From: Bacteroidota bacterium
Lineage (GTDB): Bacteria; Bacteroidota; Bacteroidia; Bacteroidales; UBA10428
Length of the DNA: 5,595 bases
NCBI GenBank assembly: GCA_017860375.1
Contig: JAGDMB010000191.1
Coordinates: forward strand, 1-5,595
Direction of reading: 5' to 3'
A model generated the notes under the pieces. It was given only the letters and a program-made list of their open reading frames with translations. It ran no database searches and was not told the DNA's origin. Every line of letters starts with the position of its first letter. Position 1 is the first letter of the stretch. Both the position numbers and the translations under genes were made by a program. Positions 1 to 5,595 of this stretch are shown one piece after another.

Positions 1-109
1 TCATGGTTTGAATAATGCCGGGCAAAAACTATATTTGCCAATCCATTTTGGTTTATTAAACGTTATCCAATGACAATTCAGGTTATAAGGGATTCATCAC
101 GAATATACC
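1..109 (+). other. 5' leader region upstream of the tldD-like gene
   Basis: This A/T-rich stretch precedes the first gene, and no open reading frame was recognised in it. Its left part carries the promoter described separately. If that promoter is used, transcription would begin a few bases after position 37 and leave an untranslated leader of roughly 65 bases. An AAGGG at 87-91 resembles a Shine-Dalgarno core but lies 18 bases before the ATG at 110, too far for normal use, and no start codon sits at a proper distance from it. The end of whatever gene lies upstream is not recognisable here. Confidence 0.6.
8..37 (+). promoter_or_regulatory. Bacteroidota-type sigma promoter (TTG-N19-TATATTTG)
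   Basis: TTG at 8-10 is followed by a 19-base spacer and TATATTTG at 30-37. This fits exactly the Bacteroidota primary-sigma consensus, a -33 TTG(TTTG) box and a -7 TAnnTTTG box separated by about 19-21 bases. It would drive the two TldD-family genes as one transcript. The match is seen directly; its use as a promoter is inferred. Confidence 0.72.
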
Positions 110-1804
110 ATGGTTAAAATAGCGCAGACCGCATTGTTCTTTTCTGTATCAATGGCCATTGGCGTCGGGGTGCATGGCCAGGATACCCTCATGAGAATAC
201 TGGATACGTCGATGACGGAAATCCAGGAAGACTATTTCAAAAAGGAACAACCCCCCTATTTCATCGATATGAGGGTGCATGATCTGAAAACAAGCCTGGT
301 ACAATATTCTTCGGGAATACTGGTATCAAGCCATCAATCACATGACCGGATCGTCACCGTGGGGATGCGCATTGGAAATTACACGAAAGACAACACTTCA
401 GCCGTTGAGGAATCACGGATGATCGATTACCGGATCCCGGTATACTCTGACAAACTTCCCATTGAAGATGATCCGCTGGCCCTTGGCTTTTGCCTTGAAA
501 GGAGTTTTGAAACGGCGTATGATCAATCGTTGCAACAATACCGTGCAATTCAGAAAAACGACGACCATCCCGGTAAACAGGAAACCCTCCCGGCCTTTTC
601 CATCGAGAAGCCCTCGGTTTATGCAGAAGAACCTGTTCGCCTGCAGCCGGATTCAACGTCATTTGCTGAATGGAAAAAAATACTGAAGAAGGTTTCTGAA
701 ACCATCAGCAATGAAACCGATGTGGTTACCGGAGATATCGCATTGATGGTCATGGACGAAAGGATATACTATCTGAATTCCGAAGGAACCCGTATTGTTC
801 AGAACCGTCCGCAATGCCAGATACAATTGATCATTGCCGTTAAAACCCGGGAAAGTACGATGGTACCGATGACCAAAACCTATATCGGCCGCAATATCGC
901 TGCCCTGCCTTCCGCCGAAAAACTGGAAAAGGACGTGCACACGATTCTGCTGTTGTTACGGGACCTGAAAAATGCTCCTCTTGCTGATCCCTATGCAGGG
1001 CCTGCCCTTTTGTCTCCCGAAGCGGCCGGTGTATTCTTTCACGAGATCTTTGGCCACCGGATCGAGGGACAACGGCTGAACAGCGCCTTTGACAGCCAGA
1101 CCTTCATGGATAATGTCGGGAAAAAGGTCATCAATGAATCCATTACCATAATATCGGATCCAACCCAAACCAATTTTAACGGAATTCCCCTGTTCGGAAG
1201 CTACCTCTACGACGATGAAGGTGTTCCTGCCCGCCCGGTTACGGTAATTGACAAAGGTATTTTAAAAGGATTCCTTATGTCGAGGATACCCATTGAGGGT
1301 CAGCTTAGTTCAAACGGACACGGACGTTCCCAGCTGGGCTCGGCACCCTACAGCCGGCAGTCTAATCTTTTCATACAGTCATCCGGCGGCCTGTCCGAAA
1401 CCGCCATGAGAAAACTGCTGGTGAAGGAATGCAGGAAACAGGGCAAATCGTATGGATATTATATCAAAGAGGTATTCGGAGGTTTTACATCCACTGACCT
1501 GCTTTCACCCCAGGTTTTCAACATACTGCCAACCGTGGTATACCGTGTTTATGCAGATGGAAGGCCTGATGAACTGGTTCGGGGTGTCAGTTTCATCGGC
1601 ACACCCCTGGCCGTGTTCTCGGAAATAATGGCCACAGGAAACGAATATGCGGTTTTTAACGGTTTCTGCGGTGCCGAATCCGGCAACATACCCGTTTCGA
1701 CCATCAGCCCGGGACTGCTGATCAAAAAAATGGAAATACAAAAAAGGCCGGAATCCGTTGTCGTAGTTCCGGCTTTACCATCACCCGTATTGGAAAAAAA
1801 GTGA
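110..1804 (+). CDS. Exported TldD-family zinc metallopeptidase (catalytic subunit)
   Basis: This is a 564-residue TldD/PmbA-family peptidase. In the family, TldD is the catalytic half of a TldD/TldE complex that degrades or trims small, unfolded peptides. Residues 1-23 look like a Sec signal peptide: Lys3, a hydrophobic stretch about 8-21, and probable cleavage after VHG before Gln24. No lipobox is present, so the protein is probably periplasmic. A PmbA_TldD N-terminal-type region follows (about 25-200), then a central part with NSEGT (223-227), then the C-terminal metallopeptidase domain. HEIFGH at 311-316 supplies the HExxxH zinc site with Glu312 as catalytic base. Cys520 in GFCGAESGNIP aligns with the cysteine zinc ligand of E. 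coli TldD. A SNGHGR loop (401-406) matches the family's GNGR region. E. coli TldD is about 481 residues; the excess is the signal peptide and N-terminal insertions. The ATG at 110 is chosen because the signal peptide starts there; there is no Shine-Dalgarno sequence. It is probably co-transcribed with the next gene, 19 bases downstream. Family and active-site calls are firm; location is predicted and substrate unknown. Confidence 0.93.
   Translation: MVKIAQTALFFSVSMAIGVGVHGQDTLMRILDTSMTEIQEDYFKKEQPPYFIDMRVHDLKTSLVQYSSGILVSSHQSHDRIVTVGMRIGNYTKDNTSAVEESRMIDYRIPVYSDKLPIEDDPLALGFCLERSFETAYDQSLQQYRAIQKNDDHPGKQETLPAFSIEKPSVYAEEPVRLQPDSTSFAEWKKILKKVSETISNETDVVTGDIALMVMDERIYYLNSEGTRIVQNRPQCQIQLIIAVKTRESTMVPMTKTYIGRNIAALPSAEKLEKDVHTILLLLRDLKNAPLADPYAGPALLSPEAAGVFFHEIFGHRIEGQRLNSAFDSQTFMDNVGKKVINESITIISDPTQTNFNGIPLFGSYLYDDEGVPARPVTVIDKGILKGFLMSRIPIEGQLSSNGHGRSQLGSAPYSRQSNLFIQSSGGLSETAMRKLLVKECRKQGKSYGYYIKEVFGGFTSTDLLSPQVFNILPTVVYRVYADGRPDELVRGVSFIGTPLAVFSEIMATGNEYAVFNGFCGAESGNIPVSTISPGLLIKKMEIQKRPESVVVVPALPSPVLEKK
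1744..1776 (+). repeat. Terminator-like hairpin near the 3' end of the tldD-like gene
   Basis: The arms 1744-1753 and 1767-1776 pair over 10 positions: GCCGGAA against TTCCGGC perfectly, extended by one G-U and two A-T pairs. The loop is 13 bases, and the 3' arm ends in TTT with no longer T-run. The hairpin lies inside the coding sequence, in codons for the poorly conserved tail after the last zinc ligand. It could be a weak attenuator or an mRNA-stability element between the two operon genes. The short T-run argues against an efficient terminator. Confidence 0.4.
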
Positions 1805-1823
1805 ATTTACCGGAAAAACGAAG

Positions 1824-3569
1824 ATGATAAAAATAAAAAGGATATTCCGGACCGGATTGCTTTTGTACTGCCTTTTTTCTTTTGAAGCAAAAGGACAGGA
1901 AATGCAGCAGTCAGCCCGTGACAGCATATTCATGAACGCACTGCGTGACGAGCTCAGCCGCAGCATGAACAACCTTGACGATACCGGCAGCGGAAAACCC
2001 TGCTTTATCAGCTATTCGCTGCTAAACGGTGTATTGACGAATTCGGAGGCCGTTCTCGGCGCACTAACGGGATCGTCATCGGTGGATGTAGGAGACTGGT
2101 ACCTGAGGCTTATGATGGGAAGCTATGAACGCAACGATGAAAATTTTGTGGACCCGCTGGCAGGACCCGATGGTCAAAATCAGTTCGAAATGGCTTGTCC
2201 GGTCGAACCCGACTACTGGAGCATAAGGAAAGCATTCTGGTGGAATACCGATAATATATTCCGGTCAGCTGTTAAAAGCTACAAGAATAAGATCAATGCA
2301 ATCCGGGAATTTCCCCTTGATGCGGAAACCTCAACATTACCTGATTACACAAGAACCCCTGCCGTAAAGCTTTCGTATCCCGGTTCCATTGTCGTATTTC
2401 CCCGGCAACAAACCGAAAATCTTGTAAAAGAGGTGTCGGCTGTTTTCAGAAATCTAAAAGGCATACACAAGTCAGAGGTATCACTGACCGCATTGAGTTC
2501 AACGGTATATACAGTAAATTCAGAGGGCACGGAACTCCGTGTTCCGCTTAACCTTTGCCTGATCAACATTAATGTGCAGGTCAAAACGGATGAGGAGGAA
2601 ATACTCAGTGATAATCTCAGCTTCATGGCTCCCCTGGAGTCCTCCCTGCCTCCGGTCGATTCGATGAAGCAGGCAGCTCTCCGGCTGGGTGAATACCTGC
2701 TTCAGTTGAAAAACGCTCCGGCCAGCGGGGATGAATATTACGGTCCGGTTCTGCTGTTTCACCAGGCAATCTCCAATGCATTATTATCAGGCCTTTTTGG
2801 TACAGACAACAGCCTGATCGCCTCACGAGAACCCCTGGTATACAACATGAAAAAAAGCATGGTTCCCAGGGAAAAGACATCCTTCGAAACAAGGATTGAC
2901 AAAAGGATCCTTTCGAAGGATGTGTCGGTTACCGCTATGCCGGGCTTGCAGGAATTCAATGGGATTGCTCTTATGGGGAATGTAAAAGTGGATGCGGAAG
3001 GCATAATACCACCTGAAGAAATTGTGCTGGTGCAGAACGGGATATTAAAAAACCTGCTGAGCGACAGGGTGCCCACTCCAAAAGTGCTGCAATCGAACGG
3101 ACACCATCGCATTGGAGTGAGAATGGGAGGATTCACCTTCCAGACGGCTCCGAGCGTGATCAAAGTCAGCACAGCCTCTCCCTATAGCCACGGGGATCTG
3201 AAAAAGCAACTGATAATTCTTGCCCGTGAAAAAGGGCTGGAATACGCTTATATCCTCAGGCCCCTTATGGCTTCAGCGAGTTACAGCCCATTGTGCTATT
3301 ACCGGCTCGAACTTCAGACCGGTGAAGAAAAGCTGGTCAGGCCCTTGCTGCTGAACCCGGTCAGCCTGAATGACCTGAACAAAAGCCTGTTTATGAGCGA
3401 CACTTTTTATACCGGTAATTTCCTGTACGGATCCCTTTCCCGCTATGGCAGCACAGTTCTGGATGGTATCCCCATATCCATGATTATTCCGGATGCCATG
3501 GTGCTGGAGGAGGTCACCCTGAATGTGTCATCGGGGAATTCCGGGTACGATATGCCGATGCTCGAGTAG
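1824..3569 (+). CDS. Exported TldD/PmbA-family protein lacking the zinc site (TldE-like partner)
   Basis: This 581-residue protein is a diverged paralogue of the preceding one. Shared landmarks in the same order are NSEGT (232-236 here), LKNAP followed by YxGPxLL (295-311), EFNGI then MGN (377-385), VxxGILKxxLxxRxP (403-417) and SNGHxR (424-429). The region aligned with HEIFGH reads SGLFGT (322-327, allowing one inserted residue), and the stretch matching GFCGAESGNIPVS has no cysteine (about 538-552, ending DGIPIS). All zinc ligands are therefore gone, and it should not be a peptidase by itself. In E. coli, TldE (PmbA) is likewise metal-free and needed for TldD activity, so a structural or substrate-binding partner role for the upstream protein is inferred. 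Residues 1-24 look like a Sec signal peptide: Lys/Arg-rich start, hydrophobic GLLLYCLFSF, likely cleavage after AKG before Gln25. Cys16 does not sit in a proper lipobox. The ATG at 1824 follows the upstream stop by 19 bases, with an A-rich rather than Shine-Dalgarno context. There is no frameshift or internal stop; it looks like a maintained gene. Confidence 0.85.
   Translation: MIKIKRIFRTGLLLYCLFSFEAKGQEMQQSARDSIFMNALRDELSRSMNNLDDTGSGKPCFISYSLLNGVLTNSEAVLGALTGSSSVDVGDWYLRLMMGSYERNDENFVDPLAGPDGQNQFEMACPVEPDYWSIRKAFWWNTDNIFRSAVKSYKNKINAIREFPLDAETSTLPDYTRTPAVKLSYPGSIVVFPRQQTENLVKEVSAVFRNLKGIHKSEVSLTALSSTVYTVNSEGTELRVPLNLCLININVQVKTDEEEILSDNLSFMAPLESSLPPVDSMKQAALRLGEYLLQLKNAPASGDEYYGPVLLFHQAISNALLSGLFGTDNSLIASREPLVYNMKKSMVPREKTSFETRIDKRILSKDVSVTAMPGLQEFNGIALMGNVKVDAEGIIPPEEIVLVQNGILKNLLSDRVPTPKVLQSNGHHRIGVRMGGFTFQTAPSVIKVSTASPYSHGDLKKQLIILAREKGLEYAYILRPLMASASYSPLCYYRLELQTGEEKLVRPLLLNPVSLNDLNKSLFMSDTFYTGNFLYGSLSRYGSTVLDGIPISMIIPDAMVLEEVTLNVSSGNSGYDMPMLE
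2877..2923. repeat. 13-bp perfect inverted repeat with nested palindrome, inside the TldE-like gene
   Basis: The arm 2877-2889 (ACATCCTTCGAAA) is the exact reverse complement of 2911-2923 (TTTCGAAGGATGT), separated by 21 bases. A second, 12-bp palindrome, AAAGGATCCTTT, occupies 2902-2913 and overlaps the right arm, so two mutually exclusive hairpins are possible. AAGGAT occurs three times (2891, 2903, 2916) and its complement ATCCTT twice (2879, 2907). The element lies wholly in coding sequence, about residues 352-367, and does not break the frame. Its function is unknown. Confidence 0.6.
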
Positions 3570-3628
3570 GAACGGTAAGAGGCAAGCGGTGTTCTTTTAT
3601 CTTTGTTCCTGGTTCTAATTATGATCGT
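3570..3628 (+). other. Intergenic gap between TldE-like and ABC ATPase genes
   Basis: This 59-base gap separates the peptidase pair from the transporter genes. I see no convincing hairpin-plus-T-run terminator in it. It holds the promoter-like box described separately, so the transporter genes may have their own transcript, possibly in addition to read-through. Confidence 0.6.
3598..3605 (+). promoter_or_regulatory. Bacteroidota-type -7 box (TATCTTTG) before the ABC ATPase gene
   Basis: TATCTTTG fits the TAnnTTTG consensus and lies 23 bases before the ATG at 3629, giving a very short leader if used. No TTG is found 19-21 bases upstream (that stretch reads GGTAA), so the -33 half is poor. The promoter would be weak or dependent on an activator, or the match may be chance. 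Confidence 0.45.
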
Positions 3629-4555
3629 ATGGGTTTTGTCGAAATAAAGGAAGTATACAAATACTTTAAGGATGTGAAAGCGGTTGACGGTGTCAGCCTG
3701 TCGATCGCCGAAGGTGAATTTGTTGCGTTGCTGGGACCAAACGGAGCCGGAAAAACGACGCTGGTCGAGATGATCGAGGGCATACAGAAACCTGACAGGG
3801 GAGAGATTTCCATCGAAGGAAAAACATGGCACAGACACAAATCCTCGTTGCACCAGATAATCGGAATATCCTTGCAGGAAAATCATTTTATCGAAAAGAT
3901 TACGGTACGTGAAACCCTCCGGTTGTTTGCCAGCTTCTATAAACTACCGGCCCGTCGGGTTGATGAGGTGCTCGACATGGTTCAGTTAAACGACAAGCAA
4001 AAATCATTCACAGTTAAATTATCAGGTGGTCAGAAACAACGACTGGCTCTGGGAATCGCCATGCTAAACCATGCCAGATTGTTGTTGCTTGATGAACCGA
4101 CAACCGGATTGGATCCCGCTGCGCGGCGCGAATTATGGAATATTTTATTCAAACTGCGAACAGACCATAAGGTTACCATGATCCTTACCACCCATTATAT
4201 GGAGGAAGCTGAATTTTTGTGCGACCGGATTGTGATGATGGATAAAGGGAAAGTACTGGCACAGGGTACCCTTGACCAGTTGCTGGCGTCCTTTAACTGT
4301 CATGAATTAATTGAATTTACGCTGGATGCAAGCCCTTCAAACATTGACCTTATTCGCTGGGAAGGCATTCAGAAATTGATTTGGGATGATAAGCTGAAGC
4401 ATGGTACGGTATATGTGACCGATATTGTTTCACAACTTCCTGAATTTATGAATAAGGTCAATGAAAATCATTTTAATCTCCTCAGCCTCGAGTGTCGCAA
4501 AATGACGCTGGATGATTTATTTATAGAAATGACAGGTAGAAGGCTTGATCAGTGA
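3629..4555 (+). CDS. ABC transporter ATP-binding protein (ABC-2 exporter type)
   Basis: This 308-residue cytoplasmic ATPase would power the permease encoded directly downstream. All nucleotide-binding motifs are intact: Walker A GPNGAGKTT (36-44), Q-loop Gln83 in SLQEN, signature LSGGQ (131-135), Walker B LLLLDEP (151-157) with catalytic Glu156, D-loop GLD (160-162) and H-loop His189 in TTHY. The ATPase domain ends around residue 220. The remaining 90 or so residues form the C-terminal extension common in exporter ATPases of the CcmA/drug-resistance (DrrA-like) type, ending in the typical TLDDLFIEMTGR pattern. The ATG at 3629 is chosen because the family's N-terminal strand begins there. An out-of-frame ATG at 3621 opens only eight codons. 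The length is normal for the family. The next gene starts 12 bases after the stop, indicating an operon. The substrate cannot be read from the ATPase; drugs, lipids, polysaccharide precursors or peptides are all possible for this class. Confidence 0.95.
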   Translation: MGFVEIKEVYKYFKDVKAVDGVSLSIAEGEFVALLGPNGAGKTTLVEMIEGIQKPDRGEISIEGKTWHRHKSSLHQIIGISLQENHFIEKITVRETLRLFASFYKLPARRVDEVLDMVQLNDKQKSFTVKLSGGQKQRLALGIAMLNHARLLLLDEPTTGLDPAARRELWNILFKLRTDHKVTMILTTHYMEEAEFLCDRIVMMDKGKVLAQGTLDQLLASFNCHELIEFTLDASPSNIDLIRWEGIQKLIWDDKLKHGTVYVTDIVSQLPEFMNKVNENHFNLLSLECRKMTLDDLFIEMTGRRLDQ

Positions 4556-4567
4556 TTGCATAAAATT

Positions 4568-5595
4568 ATGGGTATGACGAGATCATTCTGGCAATTGGTA
4601 TCTATTGAATTTCTCTCCTTTTTCCGGGAGCCCGGGGCATTGTTCTGGTCGTTTTTGTTTCCCGTTGCAATGGCCTGGGGCCTTGGAATTGCCTTTAGTT
4701 CACGAATGGAAATGAATAAAAATGTAGGATTGATCCTTGCCCACCCATCGTATGCCGATTCCCTAAGGGCTATTGGCAATGATTCAGCGGATCCGGACAG
4801 TACAATTGTTTTGACTATTGGAAACAAAAGCTCAGGGATCATTCATTTCCGGTTTCGTCAAACGAACTGGGAAGAGGCATCCATTTTATTGAAGCGGGGT
4901 ACCATTTCGCTGGTCGTGGAAGAGCAGGATTATAAACCTCTTTTTCATTTTGATCCCCAGAATTCAGAAGGAAAACTGGCGTATTTGCAAATCGAACCCC
5001 TGCTGAACAAAAGAGAAGACGTATATGACCGGAAAGAGATTTCGATCATCCGGCAAAAGGGGATCCGGTATATTGACTTTCTGATCCCCGGGATACTCGC
5101 CATGAACTTAATGATGAGCATCATGTGGGGCATCAGCTATACGATGATTGAACGGAGATCCAAGAAGTTGCTCAGGCGCATGGTAGCCACTCCGATGAAA
5201 AAGACTGTGTATTTGTACGCTCAGTTCTTTGCACGTTTTGTGCTTTGTGTTCTGGAAGCAGTCATTATTATGTCGTTTGCCTATTATTATTTCGGGATCA
5301 CCGTTGAAGGCAGCCTGATTGCGCTGATTCTTCTTTTTATTGCCGGTTTTATTGCATTCAGTGGTTTTTCGGTATTGATCTCTTCCCGCACATCCAATAC
5401 ATACATCGGCAATGGCATGATCAATTTTTTTGTGATGCCCATGATGTTGCTTTCGGGCATCTATTTCAGCTACCATAACTTCCCCGATGCGGTCATTCCG
5501 TATATTCAAATGCTTCCCCTCACCATCCTCGCGGACCATTTCAGGGCAGTTTTTATTGAAGGTGCCGGCCTGGTGCAATCGCTGAAGGCCATCGG
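4568..5595 (+). CDS. ABC-2 type transporter permease (3' end beyond window)
   Basis: The frame is open from the ATG at 4568 to the window edge: 342 complete codons with no stop, so the gene is partial at its 3' end. The protein begins with a short amphipathic cytoplasmic segment and a first membrane helix (about 24-43). A long hydrophilic, presumably extracytoplasmic, loop follows (about 45-165). Then come helices at about 170-192, 220-245, 249-271 and 280-301; at least one more is expected after the cut. YIDFLIPGILAMNLM (168-182) and the cytoplasmic stretch ERRSKKLLRRMVATPM (195-210) are characteristic of ABC-2 permeases with the one-helix, big-loop layout (ABC2_membrane_3 style). It should pair with the ATPase encoded 12 bases upstream, as a homodimer or with a second permease that may follow outside the window. 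A second in-frame ATG at 4574 is an equally possible start; neither has a Shine-Dalgarno sequence. The substrate is unknown. Confidence 0.9.
   Translation, partial: MGMTRSFWQLVSIEFLSFFREPGALFWSFLFPVAMAWGLGIAFSSRMEMNKNVGLILAHPSYADSLRAIGNDSADPDSTIVLTIGNKSSGIIHFRFRQTNWEEASILLKRGTISLVVEEQDYKPLFHFDPQNSEGKLAYLQIEPLLNKREDVYDRKEISIIRQKGIRYIDFLIPGILAMNLMMSIMWGISYTMIERRSKKLLRRMVATPMKKTVYLYAQFFARFVLCVLEAVIIMSFAYYYFGITVEGSLIALILLFIAGFIAFSGFSVLISSRTSNTYIGNGMINFFVMPMMLLSGIYFSYHNFPDAVIPYIQMLPLTILADHFRAVFIEGAGLVQSLKAI

Noticed and set aside
87..91. AAGGG as a ribosome binding site for the first gene
   Set aside because: It lies 18 bases before the ATG, and no start codon occurs at a suitable distance from it.
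1869..1873. Possible lipobox around Cys16 of the TldE-like protein
   Set aside because: The residues before the cysteine are LLY and not the L-A/S-G/A type, and a good signal peptidase I site (AKG|Q) follows, so a lipoprotein is unlikely.
2759..3172. Minus-strand ORF of 137 codons opposite the TldE-like gene
   Set aside because: It overlaps a well-supported coding sequence, its protein shows no recognisable motifs, and it looks like an antisense shadow of the plus-strand codons.
3621..3647. Eight-codon ORF (ATG at 3621) overlapping the ATPase start
   Set aside because: It is out of frame with the ATPase, has no ribosome binding site and is short enough to be chance. A leader-peptide role has no support.
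3443..3886. Minus-strand ORF of 147 codons spanning the gap before the ABC ATPase
   Set aside because: It runs antisense to the Walker A region and to the end of the TldE-like gene. It has no recognisable domain or start signal.
5108..5578. Minus-strand ORF of 156 codons at the right end
   Set aside because: The plus strand here encodes a clear ABC-2 permease with membrane helices and family motifs. The reverse frame gives a His/Asn/Lys-rich product typical of antisense to hydrophobic codons.

Overview
The window is ordinary-looking protein-coding DNA, all on the + strand, probably from a member of the Bacteroidota. Three things suggest this phylum: (i) an upstream sequence matching the Bacteroidota promoter consensus TTG-N19-TAnnTTTG (positions 8-37), with a second TAnnTTTG box at 3598-3605; (ii) none of the four genes has a Shine-Dalgarno sequence at the right distance, and their starts are instead preceded by A/T-rich DNA; (iii) the gene content and protein style. 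No rRNA, tRNA, CRISPR array, insertion sequence or phage gene was seen.

Layout: 1-109 is a leader with a promoter. 110-1804 encodes an exported TldD-type zinc metallopeptidase with its HExxxH motif and C-terminal cysteine ligand intact. After 19 bases, 1824-3569 encodes a second exported TldD/PmbA-family protein. It is a diverged paralogue that has lost every zinc ligand. Then come a 59-base gap with a promoter-like box, an ABC-transporter ATPase (3629-4555) and, 12 bases later, its ABC-2 type permease (from 4568, cut off by the window edge).

The first two genes look like one operon making an active/inactive TldD-TldE-like pair. In E. coli the TldD/TldE complex is a cytosolic peptidase that trims small or unfolded peptides. 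Here both partners begin with a Sec-type signal peptide, so the complex would act outside the cytoplasm. The last two genes form a complete ATPase-plus-permease exporter unit of unknown substrate. A functional link between peptidase pair and exporter is possible but rests only on adjacency.

The non-coding-type signals most worth a look are a 13-bp perfect inverted repeat inside the second gene (2877-2923), a terminator-like hairpin at the 3' end of the first gene (1744-1776), and an in-frame A_AAA_AAG slippery heptamer directly before the first gene's stop codon. No clearly new system was identified; the most unusual biology is the exported, half-inactive TldD pair.
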